64,000 nucleotides of DNA, taken from assembly GCF_009870125.1 (NCBI RefSeq), contig NC_046683.1, positions 65,859,869-65,923,868 of the forward strand, given 5' to 3'. The position numbers and the translations under genes were made by a program. A model generated the notes under the pieces. That model did no database searches and was not told where the DNA came from. It worked only from the letters and a program-made list of their open reading frames with translations. Origin of the DNA: Drosophila pseudoobscura (Eukaryota > Arthropoda > Insecta > Diptera > Drosophilidae). Shown piece after piece: positions 10,557-21,400 of this stretch; position 1 is the first letter of the stretch; each line of letters begins with the position of its first letter.

Positions 10557-11733
10557 TATCACTAGATCCTCAGGATCCTGGGAGATGTGCGATGGTTTCC
10601 TGTCATCGTCAAAATGTCCCTGATTAAGTGGAGTCCTTTTCAAGGATCAAGGACCTTTTCCCCAATCAAAAAAATGTAGTTTTCTCCGCTATTTGCGAAC
10701 CGATCAGGGCGTGCCACGCCTTTTTGCAATCGGAATAGTCTCCCCCGTTACAGAACACAGCAAGGATGATTTTTCTATAGTTTTATTTATCAAAACTTAG
10801 CTTAGTACAAGCAAATGAGCAAGTGGAACACATTTATATTTATTATCTAAATGTATGGGCATGTACATCACTAAACCTAAAAACAACGAGATCTATCTAG
10901 AGTATAGTAGCCATCGAAGTCCTTGTTGTCGATGGCCAGATCGAAGGATGACGATGGCTTGTTAGGTTCGTATATTTCAGGAAGTGCGCTTCTGTCCTGC
11001 TGGGATACGATTCTGTTTGGGTGGAATTGGGCTCGGTCTGTCTCGAATACGAATCGGTATTGCGTGGATAGGACTCCGTTTGGCGGGGGAAGTCGGATAC
11101 GACTCGGTTTGTGGCAAAGCTAGGGTACATGAGTCCGCTGTGAAGGAAATTATATTTTAGAATATGTCCATAGTTGTACATTCATTCACTAACGCGTTTT
11201 GAAGCAGTAGCCCATCGTCTGATTCGGCGCCGTATAAATGGGCGTCAGGGCTTGCTCATGATGACGTGACGATAGCCCAACGCCAGAGCCGAAGAGCCTG
11301 GGATCTAATCCAGGAAGTTTGCAGATTTCGCCTCGTGCCTCCCTCTAGGATGGAAGAAAGTTATTATTTAAGATAAAATTAAGTTAGTTAAGGATATTTT
11401 GATTCCGTTGTCGAATAATAAAATGATTAAATATATACTAATATGTTTCATTAGGAAAAATATTCGGGATCCTTTATAAAGGTCGGTTTTACGTCGGGTA
11501 CATTTTTCCGAATACAGGAAGCCATCACACTGATCGGGTCACAAGTGGCGGAGAGAACAATAAAACAAAACTGGCTCGTTGTAGTCTGTTGATAATTGTT
11601 CTACAACAAATATTAGAAAAAACTCATTTTCTCCAACGATTTTGGTTGTTGCAACAAAAGTCCTCAACTTGCGACCAATCTGGCCGATTTTTTCATATCT
11701 TCTTTGGTTATATCGTCGAATAGTCGATTCAAA
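10557..11733. repeat. Non-satellite spacer, copy 1, with gene fragment
   Basis: A block of about 1.2 kb that interrupts the array and reappears almost identically 5,219 bp downstream (15776..16615, continued at 22128..22433). It keeps the uninterrupted site (agttaaggatattttg at about 11390) where the second copy carries a retrotransposon. Its central part looks like the 3' end of a minus-strand gene (see the next entry). The right end returns to satellite at about 11734. Confidence 0.85.
10770..11300 (-). pseudogene. Captured gene-like 3' fragment, copy 1
   Basis: Read on the minus strand, one frame runs through YGAESDDGLLLQN (about 11200) and, across an intron-like gap, another reads PEIYEPNKPSSSFDLAIDNK to a stop near 10888. 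A polyadenylation-like AATAAA follows near 10785. The start region needs a one-base frameshift, and a second overlapping frame (10897..11181) is also open. I do not recognise the source gene. The combination of coding-like text, a stop and a polyA signal suggests a host-gene fragment carried into the repeat. The same sequence occurs at 15990..16520. Confidence 0.4.
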
Positions 11734-12270
11734 GGCAGATCGGGGTGCGGCATCGGCAATCGACTGCCGTTGGGAAAAAGATATCAATTTTTTCACGATT
11801 TTCGCAAAAAATCATGATGGTTACATCATTAAATTTGCAAAAAATCGGCCTCATTTTCGAAGTCGAGATTTTGATGCCGACCGACAGTCTGGATCCTCAC
11901 GATCCTGTGCAGCTAGGTCCTTCACCGAACGGGCCCTATTTATCTGAGATATAGCCTTCCGAAGATTGGCATATCATGAAAATACTGGTTTCTTCTGCAC
12001 GCTATATCTCTGCAATACGGCAGCCGATTGGGGTGTGGCATGTCTTTCCGTGCTCGGGAGAGTCCTGCCAATCGACTGCGATTGGAAAAAAGGACTAGGT
12101 CCTTAACCGAATGGGCCCTATTTATCTGAGATATAGCTTTCCGAAGATTGGCATATCATGAAAATACTGGTTTCTTCTGCACGCCATATCTCTGCAATAC
12201 GGCAGCCGATTGGGGTGTGGCATGTCTTTCCGTGCTCGGGAGAGTCCTGCCAATCGACTGCGATTGGAAA

Positions 12271-12429
12271 AAAGGACTATTTATCTGAGATATAGCCTTC
12301 CGAAGATTGGCATATCATGAAAATACTGGTTTCTTCTGCACGCTATATCTCTGCAATACGGCAGCCGATTGGTGTGTGGCATGTCTTTCCGTGCTCGGGA
12401 AAGTCCTGCCAATCGACTGCGATTGGAAA
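12271..12429. repeat. Representative short (159 bp) satellite unit
   Basis: Equals the medium unit minus 23 bp: the segment between GGACTA and TATTTATC is lost, and the two CTA trinucleotides bordering the loss are merged. Confidence 0.88.
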
Positions 12430-13560
12430 AAAGGACTATTTATCTGAGATATAGCCTTCCGAAGATTGGCATATCATGAAAATACTGGTTTCTTCTGCAC
12501 GCTACATCTCTGCAATACTACAGCCGATCGGGGTGTGGCATGTCTTTCCGTGCTCGGGAGAAACCTGCCAATCGACTGCCATTGGAAAAAAGGACTAGGT
12601 CCTTCACCGAACGGGCCCTATTTATCTGAGATATACCCTTCCGAAGATTTGCATATCATAAATATACTGGTTTCTTCTGCACGCTATTTCTCTGCAATAC
12701 GGCAGCCGATCGGGGTGCGGCATGTCTTTCCGTGTTCGGGAGAGTCCTGCCAATCGACTGCCGTTGGAAAAAAGGACATCAATTTTTTCACGATTTTCGC
12801 AAAAAATCATGATGGTTACATCATTAAATTTGCCAAAAATCGGCCTCATTTTCGAAGTCGAGATTTTGATGCCGACCGACAGTCTGGATCCTCACGATCC
12901 TGGGCGACTAGGTCCTTCACCGAACGGGCCCTATTTATCTGAGATATAGCCCTCCGAAGATTGGCATATCATGAAAATACTGGTTTCTTCTGCACGCTAT
13001 ATCTCTGCAATACGGCAGCCGATCGGGGTGTGGCATGTCTTTCCGTGCTCGGGAGAAACTTGCCAATCGACTGCCATTGGAAAAAAGGACTAGGTCCTTC
13101 ACCGAACGGGCCCTATTTATTTGAGATATAGCCCTCCGAAGATTGCACGCTATATCTCTGCAATACGGCAGCCGATTGGGGTGTGGCATGTCTTTCCGTG
13201 CTCGGGAGAGTCCTGCCAATCGACTGCGATTGGAAAAAAGGACTATTTATCTGAGATATAGCCTTCCGAAGATTGGCATATCATGAAAATACTGGTTTCT
13301 TCTGCACGCTATATCTCTGCAATACGGCAGCCGATTGGTGTGTGGCATGTCTTTCCGTGCTCGGGAGAGTCCTGCCAATCGACTGCGATTGGAAAAAAGG
13401 ACTATTTATCTGAGATATAGCCTTCCGAAGATTGGCATATCATGAAAATACTGGTTTCTTCTGCACGCTATATCTCTGCAATACGGCAGCCGATCGGGGT
13501 GCGGCATGTCTTTCCGTGCTCGGGAGAGTCCTGCCAATCGACTGCCATTGGAAAAAAGGA

Positions 13561-13742
13561 CTAGGTCCTTCACCGATCGGGCCTTATTTATCTGAGATAT
13601 AGCCTTCCGAAGATTGGCATATCATGAAAATACTGGTTTCTTCTGCACGCTATATCTCTGCAATACGGCAGCCGATCGGGGTGCGGCATGTCTTTCCGTG
13701 CTCGGGAGAGTCCTGCCAATCGACTGCCATTGGAAAAAAGGA
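13561..13742. repeat. Representative medium (182 bp) satellite unit
   Basis: Equals the long unit minus 131 bp. The missing block lies between the GGAC after the A-run and the CTAGGTCC near the unit end, both bordered by GAC. Confidence 0.88.
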
Positions 13743-14446
13743 CTAGGTCCTTCACCGATCGGGCCTTATTTATCTGAGATATAGCCTTCCGAAGATTGGC
13801 ATATCATGAAAATACTGGTTTCTTCTGCACGCTATATCTCTGCAATACGGCAGCCTATCGGGGTGCGGCATGTCTTTCCGTGCTCGGGAGAAACCTGCCA
13901 ATCGACTGCCATTGGAAAAAAGGACTAGGTCCTTCACCGATGGGACCCTATTTATCTGAGATATAGCCTTCCGAAGATTGGCATATCATTATAATACTGG
14001 TTTCTTCTGCACGCTATATCTCTGCAATACGGCAGCCGATTGGGGTGTGGCATGTCTTTCCGTGCTCGGGAGAGTCCTGCCAATCGACTGCCATTGGAAA
14101 AAAGGACTAGGTCCTTCACCGAACGGGCCGTATTTATCTGAGATATAGCCTTCCGAAGATTGGCATATCATGAAAATACTGGTTTCTTCTGCACGCAATA
14201 TCGCTGCAATACGGCTGCCGATCGGGGTGCGGCATGTCTTTCCGTGCTCGGGAGAGTCCTGCCAATCGAATTCCGTTGGAAAAAAGGACATCAATTTTTT
14301 CACGATTTTCGCAAAAAATCATGATGGGTACATCATTAAATTTGCCAAAAATCGGCCTCATTTTCGAAGTCGAGATTTTGATGCCGACCGACAGTCTGGA
14401 TCCTCACGATCCTGGGCGACTAGGTCCTTAACCGAACGGGCCCTAT

Positions 14447-14759
14447 TTATCTGAGATATAGCCTTCCGAAGATTGGCATATCATGAAAATACTGGTTTCT
14501 TCTGCACGCTATATCTTTGCAATACGGCAGCCGATTGGGGTGCGGCATGTCTTTCCGTGCTCGGGAGAGTCCTGCCAATCGACTGCCGTTGGAAAAAAGG
14601 ACATCAATTTTTTCACGATTTTCGCAAAAAATCATGATGGTTACATCATTAAATTTGCCAAAAATCGGCCTCATTTTCGAAGTCGAGATTTTGATGCCGA
14701 CCGACAGTCTGGATCCTCACGATCCTGGGCGACTAGGTCCTTAACCGAACGGGCCCTAT
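14447..14759. repeat. Representative long (313 bp) satellite unit
   Basis: Contains the extra block from GGACATCAATTTTTTCACG through GATCCTCACGATCCTGGGCG that is absent from the short units. The next unit starts exactly 313 bp later. The open frames read in these units on both strands lack any sign of selection across unit classes. Confidence 0.9.
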
Positions 14760-15775
14760 TTATCTGAGATATAGCCTTCCGAAGATTGGCATATCATGAA
14801 AATACTGGTTTCTTCTGCACGCTATATCTTTGCAATACGGCAGCCGATTGGGGTGCGGCATGTCTTTCCGTGCTCGGGAGAGTCCTGCCAATCGACTGCC
14901 GTTGGAAAAAAGGACATCAATTTTTTCACGATTTTCGCAAAAAATCATGATGGGTACATCATTAAATTTGCCAAAAATCGGCCTCATTTTCGAAGTCGAG
15001 ATTTTGATGCCGACCGACAGTCTGGATCCTCACGATCCTGGGCGACTAGGTCCTTCACCGAACGGGCCCTATTTATCTGAGATATAGCCTTCCGACGATT
15101 GGCATATCATGAAAATACTGGTTTCTTCTGCACGCTATATCTCTGCAATACGGCAGCCGATCGGGGTGCGGCATGTCTTTCCGTGCTCGGGAGAGTCCTG
15201 CCAATCGACTGCCATTGAAAAAAAAGGACTAGCTCCTTCACCGAACGGGCGCTATTTATCTGTGATATAGCCTTCCGAAGATTGGCATATCATGAAAATA
15301 CTGGTTTCTTCTGCACGCTATATCTCTGCAATACGGCAGCCGATCGGGGTGCGGCATGTCTTTCCGTGCTCGGGAGAGTCCTGCCAATCGACTGCTACTG
15401 AAAAAAAGGACTAGGTCCTTCACCGAACGGGCCGTATTTATCTGAGATATAGCCTTCCGAAGATTGGCATATCATGAAAATACTGGTTTCTTTTGCACGC
15501 TATATCTCTGCAATACGGCAGCCGATCGGGGTGCGACATGTCTTTCCGTGCTCGGGAGAGTCCTGCCAATCGACTGCCGTTGGAAAAAAGGACATCAATT
15601 TTTTCACGATTTTCGCAAAAAATCATGATGGTTTTACCAAAAATCGGCCTCATTTTCGAAGTCGAGATTTTGATGCCGACCGACAGTCTGGATCCTCACG
15701 ATCCTGGGCGACTAGGTCCTTAACCGAACGGGCCCTATTTATCTGAGATATAGCCTTCCGAAGATTGGCATATCA

Positions 15776-16615
15776 TATCACTAGATCCTCAGGATCCTGG
15801 GAGATGTGCGATGGTTTCCTGTCATCGTCAAAATGTCCCTGATTAAGTGGAGTCCTTTTCAAGGATCAAGGACCTTTTCCCCAATCAAAAAAATGTAGTT
15901 TTCTCCGCTATTTGCGAACCGATCAGGGCGTGCCACGCCTTTTTGCAATCGGAATAGTCTCCCCCGTTACAGAACACAGCAAGGATGATTTTTCTATAGT
16001 TTTATTTATCAAAACTTAGCTTAGTACAAGCAAATGAGCAAGTGGAACACATTTATATTTATTATCTAAATGTATGGGCATGTACATCACTAAACCTAAA
16101 AACAACGAGATCTATCTAGAGTATAGTAGCCATCGAAGTCCTTGTTGTCGATGGCCAGATCGAAGGATGACGATGGCTTGTTAGGTTCGTATATTTCAGG
16201 AAGTGCGCTTCTGTCCTGCTGGGATACGATTCTGTTTGGGTGGAATTGGGCTCGGTCTGTCTCGAATACGAATCGGTATTGCGTGGATAGGACTCCGTTT
16301 GGCGGGGGAAGTCGGATACGACTCGGTTTGTGGCAAAGCTAGGGTACATGAGTCCGCTGTGAAGGAAATTATATTTTAGAATATGTCCATAGTTGTACAT
16401 TCATTCACTAACGCGTTTTGAAGCAGTAGCCCATCGTCTGATTCGGCGCCGTATAAATGGGCGTCAGGGCTTGCTCATGATGACGTGACGATAGCCCAAC
16501 GCCAGAGCCGAAGAGCCTGGGATCTAATCCAGGAAGTTTGCAGATTTCGCCTCGTGCCTCCCTCTAGGATGGAAGAAAGTTATTATTTAAGATAAAATTA
16601 AGTTAGTTAAGGATA
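15776..16615. repeat. Non-satellite spacer, copy 2, left part
   Basis: Near-identical to 10557..11397. It carries the same minus-strand gene-like fragment (stop and AATAAA-like signal, 15990..16520). It is interrupted at 16615 by the LOA-clade retrotransposon and resumes at 22116. Confidence 0.9.
16604..16615. repeat. 12 bp target-site duplication, left copy
   Basis: TAGTTAAGGATA borders the retrotransposon and is repeated exactly at 22116..22127. The uninterrupted spacer copy near 11386-11397 contains it once. Confidence 0.88.
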
Positions 16616-16617
16616 AC

Positions 16618-16709
16618 TCTGGTCTGATGAGCTTGTGAGGTAGCTCAAAGGGGGCCTAGCTGAGGCCACCGGACGGGTCGCGGGTTGCGGATAGCGAACG
16701 GCCTACCTC
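16618..16709 (+). ncRNA. Candidate HDV-like self-cleaving ribozyme
   Basis: Within 2 bp of the element's 5' end the pairings fall in the order of an HDV-type double pseudoknot. P1 is 16618-16623 with 16668-16673 (TCTGGT/ACCGGA, one G-U). P2 is 16637-16643 with 16703-16709 (GAGGTAG/CTACCTC). P3 is the hairpin GGCCT/AGGCC at 16653-16667, directly followed by the P1 3' strand. A weak P4-like hairpin (TCGC/GCGG) and a CGAA (16695-16698) come before the P2 3' strand. HDV-like ribozymes at 5' ends are established for R2 and other non-LTR elements. Against it, P1 starts with T rather than G, P1 is only 6 bp, and the joining segment before P2 is longer than usual. Confidence 0.4.
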
Positions 16710-17096
16710 GGTAGGTCAGCTGCGAATAAGCGGGCATCCCTCACGGGAGAGTACCGAAATAAGCAGTCCCGGACAGCCAGCGGGTGTTCGCGAAGCAGCA
16801 ACACTGACGATGCGCTTGTGGTGCCGCCTCAATAAGTAGCTCACACACTCCCATCCATACACAATACCTACCCATATCCCAACCCCCACATCCACCTCAC
16901 ACCGGGCCGGACTAAGTGTGTTACTCGACCCGTGCCGAGAGTCAGCCTGGCTGGGGGCCCGGTATAAAAAATAGCCCAGTCTCTAACGGAGGGCTCAGGG
17001 ACTTGGCAGCCCCCTGTTCTAATGATGCCTTACCCGGGCAACGTGGATCTCTGCCCGGGCTGACCTTTCCCTTTCTCTGCATCTCGTGGGAACAAG

Positions 17097-18443
17097 ATGT
17101 ATAAAAATAAAAACAAAACTAACAAAAAAACAAATGAGTGCGGCGCTCCCCAAATGCCAACTGGGAGCAATCCCAAGCTCGGGAAGGCAGCGGCCCAAAG
17201 GCCTGGCCCAACCGGCTCTATAGTGGGGAATACCCACAAGGTGGAAGGTGCCTGTGCGAACCCGAGGGGGTCCCATCCCGAATCCGGTGTGGGTGGCAAG
17301 GTAACTCCCGAAGCTGACACCTTGGAAGGGAAGCTAAGCAATATTGCGGCTGCCCGACCTTCTGGTAAAGCGGAGGGGGTTGACTTGCCGTCGACAAGTG
17401 CCCAAGCCAGACGATACTCATATGCCGAAAAGAGGAGTGCAGGGCACATACTCCGTCGGCAACACGCCAGCAGTGAAGCCAGCCCATCAGCCGAATGGCT
17501 GAAGAAGGTGGAATGGGCTTCGGCCGTACTTCCGGAGTTCACCTTAGAACAGAAAAAGGTGGCTCCCCAAGCCAAGAGGCAGCGCTCGCAGGAGACACCG
17601 GGACCGGTAGCAAAGCGCTCCAGAGTGCTGCCAAATGTCTCCTTTGCGCAGATTGCCAAGGAGAGGACGCTAATTGGTGTCCTCGACAAAGGCAGCGCAG
17701 AGGGGAGAATCCCAAGGAGTCAGTGGAAGTGGGTGGAAGCGGCATTGGCCGACCGCTGCTTCGAACTCCTCGACAAAGACCCTGGACCTCCGCCAGTCTG
17801 CAAGGACATGGGGTGGTTCCAGGGCAATGTAAAGATAATTGCCTGCGAAGACGAGCGCTCTGTGAAGCTGTACAAAGCGGCGGTAGCGCAGGTCGGCGAG
17901 GTGTATGCTGGGGCGAAACTCGTCGCAGTCGACTGGAGCGAGGTGCCCAGCAGACCAAGGGCCAGAATTTGGGTGCCGGCCACCTTTAAGGAGCCAGAAC
18001 GCATCCTCAAGATGTTGCAGAGGTGCAACCCAGGACTACCAACCTCCGATTGGAAGGTAGCCAAAGTTGAGACGACACAAGGGCCGACTAACCAGGCAGT
18101 TCTCGTCCTCAATAAAGAGTCGCTGGCCCCGATAGAGGCAGCAAAAGGAGAGCTCAACTTCGGCTTCAGCTCGGTCACCATCAAGGTGTACAAATCGGAC
18201 GCGGCGGCCGCGGCGCTTCCTGTCGTCAACCCAGACGTGCAGGATGTCGTTGCGGAGATCGAAGCGCCTGACGACGAGCTGGAGCCAGACCAGGAAGGCT
18301 TCTCCTCAGATACGGAATTGATGCTCGACTTCGAGTCAATGTGCCGAGAGAGAGTCTCAGACGACTCGGACGCGGACATCACGGTGGTGGAGAATCTTGA
18401 AGATGGTCCTAAGGGTCCTTCAAATAAATCTCCACCACTGTAA
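17097..18443 (+). CDS. LOA element ORF1 (nucleic-acid-binding protein)
   Basis: A 448-residue ORF1. The N-terminus is Lys/Asn-rich (MYKNKNKTNKKTNE). Residues 150-200 are basic with a nuclear-localisation-like KRQRSQETPGPVAKRSR stretch. Residues about 214-370 (ALADRCFELLDKDP through FSSVTIKVYKSDA) resemble the DUF4780 domain found in ORF1 of LOA and R1 relatives. The C-terminus is acidic. I see no CCHC zinc knuckles. ORF1 proteins bind element RNA and help build the retrotransposition particle. The ATG lies about 480 bp into the element. The 3' end overlaps ORF2 by 41 bp. Confidence 0.85.
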   Translation: MYKNKNKTNKKTNECGAPQMPTGSNPKLGKAAAQRPGPTGSIVGNTHKVEGACANPRGSHPESGVGGKVTPEADTLEGKLSNIAAARPSGKAEGVDLPSTSAQARRYSYAEKRSAGHILRRQHASSEASPSAEWLKKVEWASAVLPEFTLEQKKVAPQAKRQRSQETPGPVAKRSRVLPNVSFAQIAKERTLIGVLDKGSAEGRIPRSQWKWVEAALADRCFELLDKDPGPPPVCKDMGWFQGNVKIIACEDERSVKLYKAAVAQVGEVYAGAKLVAVDWSEVPSRPRARIWVPATFKEPERILKMLQRCNPGLPTSDWKVAKVETTQGPTNQAVLVLNKESLAPIEAAKGELNFGFSSVTIKVYKSDAAAAALPVVNPDVQDVVAEIEAPDDELEPDQEGFSSDTELMLDFESMCRERVSDDSDADITVVENLEDGPKGPSNKSPPL

Positions 18444-21400
18444 AGCAGCATCGGCTGCTCTCATACTCCGCCTAGACGCAAGCGGAGCCGACGTAGTCCT
18501 GATCCAGGAGCCTTGGGTGGTAGGAGGCAAGGTCTGTGGATTGGGGACGAGGGAATACAAGATCATTGTATCCCAAAATGAAGGTAAAATCCGTACCTGC
18601 ATACTTGCTAGAAAGCACCTAAATATCTTTCTGCTCCACAATTATAGCGATGGAGATAACACGGCGGCAAGCCTAGAACTAGGAGGTCATCATCTCAGGC
18701 TGGTGGCATCCTATATGGCCCACGAGGAGGATGATCCTCCGAGCGACCTTGTTCGCAAAATAGCCAGCGACAGCGAAAGGACGGACAAAGACCTACTTAT
18801 AGGTTGCGATGCCAACGCCCACCACACCCAATGGGGGAGTTCGGACACGAATGTAAGGGGTGAGTCACTGTTCAGCTTCATCCTGAACTCAAATTTATAC
18901 ATATGCAATCGGGGTAATGACCCCACTTTTATAATTAAAAATCGGCAGGAGGTCATTGACCTCACGCTAGTGTCAAGCAAACTGCTGGACACAATCAAGA
19001 GCTGGAGAGTCCTAGGAGACCACTCCTTCTCGGACCACAGGTATATCGAGACGATATTATCCTTCGATATTCCCAAACCAACAGACTATATCAACCCCAG
19101 AAAAGCCAACTGGGAAAAATATAGCACAACGCTGGAGGAGCTACTCCCTCCTAACGCCCCTACCTGCCCGAACACTGAAGACAACCTAAACCGTCTTGTG
19201 TACAGGTTTACGGATGCGTGCAACAAAGCCTTCAAGGCAGCATGTCCCTCTACCAGACCAAGGGGAAAAAAGAAACCCCCCTGGTGGTCCAAGCAACTAG
19301 ACACCCTTCGTAGAACTTGCAGGACTCTATTCAACAGAGCCACAAGAACTAAGGAGGATACTCACTGGGCAGACTATAAAACCAGTCTAGCACTATACAA
19401 AAAGGAAACGAGGAAGGCTAAAAGAGCCTCCTGGCAAAAATTTTGCTCCGAAATCGAGGAAACCTCGGAGGCCGCAAGACTCCGGAAAGTTCTCTCAAAA
19501 ACCACCCCCTCGGTAGGGTACCTCAAAAAGAATGATGGCACGTGGACCAACTCTAGTGAGGAGTCCCTGCACATTTTGCTCGACACGCACTTCCCCGGAT
19601 GCACATCCACCGAGCCGTCTCACCTCCCAAGAGAGGGATCGGTAGAATCGATGGACCATATCCTTACAAAACGGAACATAAGTTGGGCAGTAAACAGCTT
19701 CAACCCGTTTAAATCGCCAGGCCCGGACCAGGTAATCCCGGCCCAGCTTCAGAGGGCCGGGGAGACGGCCATCAACTGGCTACATAGTATCTTCAGGAAG
19801 ATACTGGCGGTATGTACAATACCGCAAGCGTGGCTTAAGGCTAGGATAGTTTTCATCCCTAAAGCAGGCAAAGCCTCACACTCAACCCCAAAAGACTTTA
19901 GACCAATCAGTTTATCGTCTTTCCTACTCAAAACCTTTGAGAGACTTATCGGGTTACAATTACGGACCACCATAAGTCCCCAGCTGTACTCAAGTGCGCA
20001 GCATGCCTACCGGAAAGGAAAATCCACGGAAACGGCACTTCACGAAGTGATCTCGAGTGTAGAAAAATCCCTGCATCTCAAAGAATACTCACTAATAGCT
20101 TTTCTCGATATCGAGGGAGCCTTCAACAACGTCACACCGGGCGCCATTACAGAAGCCCTGACTGACCTGGGGGTGGACCGTCACTTGGTGATGCTCATTG
20201 ATCAATTGCTCATACGCAGGACGGTGACATCATCGATGGGATCGTCCACCCAGTCGAGGTATGTCAACAGAGGAACCCCGCAAGGGGGAGTTCTGTCTCC
20301 TCTTCTATGGAACATTGCAGTCAATAAGATTCTTTGCGACCTGGAAGAGGGGGGCTGTAAAGTAGTGGCGTACGCGGATGACGTTGCAATTATCTTTGCG
20401 GGGAAATACCCCCAAACACTATGCGACCTAATGACCGCAAAGCTTGCTCGATTGTCCCAATGGACAGAATCGCGCGGATTGGGACTAAATCCCTCGAAAA
20501 CGGAACTAGTGTTATTCACAAAAAAATACAAGGTCCCGCCCCTCAACCCACCAACACTAAACGGATACAGGCTCTCCTTCAGCGACAGTGCCAGTTACTT
20601 AGGGTTGGTAATTGACAAAAAGCTTAGCTGGAACCTGAATGTCAAGGATAGAGTGAGGAAGGCAACGACAGCACTCTATACTTGCAAAAAAGCTATCGGC
20701 CTAAAGTGGGGCATGAACCCAAGCATAGTCCGATGGATATATCTGGCAATAGTCAGACCTATAATACTCTACGGAGTTACTGTCTGGTGGCCTGCCCTAG
20801 CGAAAAGGACAATATCCAATCAGCTGGGCAAGGTTCAGCGAACAGCCGCCCTCTGCATCAGTGGAGCTCTTCGAACTACACCAAATGATGCGCTAAACGC
20901 CATGTTATGCCTTCAGAGCCTTGACTTTGCAGGAAAGGAGCGGGCAGAAATGGCAGCAATACGTCTTAGGGACTCTGAACAATGGGTACCCCAGAACATA
21001 GGTCACTCATCTATACTAAACAAAAACAACAAGGTCCCAGCAAGAACGGACTATCAAGTTCCAATGGAGCACACGGAGACTCCATTCAGCATAATCATCC
21101 CTCATAGAGACGATTGGCTCGAGGGACCCCCCGGCCCAGACGGGGCCATAAGCATCTTCACGGATGGCTCAAAACTGGACGGCAGGGTTGGAGGAGGAAT
21201 CTACTCTGAACAACTTAACATAAGGCAATCCTTCAGGCTTCCGGATCACTGTAGCGTCTTCCAAGCGGAAGTTACAGCAATCAGGGAGGCTCTGTACTGC
21301 CTTCATACGGTTACCACCACGGCAACCAATCTAAACATCTACAGCGACAGCCAAGCTGCGATCAGATCACTTAACGCGATCTCCTCGAACTCGGCTACTG

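Larger units (their letters stand above)
11734..15775. repeat. Satellite-like array, segment B
   Basis: The second block of the array, between the two spacer copies. It shows all three unit classes clearly: 159 bp units (for example 12271..12429), 182 bp units (13561..13742) and 313 bp units (14447..14759). The 14447, 14760 and neighbouring long units follow each other at exactly 313 bp. Confidence 0.92.

Noticed and set aside
16621..16650. Hammerhead ribozyme, from CTGATGA followed by a GAGCT/AGCTC hairpin
   Set aside because: The GAAA needed after stem II is absent (TCAAAG follows the hairpin), and no stem III or cleavage triplet fits. The HDV-like folding explains the region better.
16621..16670. 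C/D-box snoRNA, from TGATGA and a later CTGA
   Set aside because: Boxes are too close, no terminal stem, and no guide sequence is evident.
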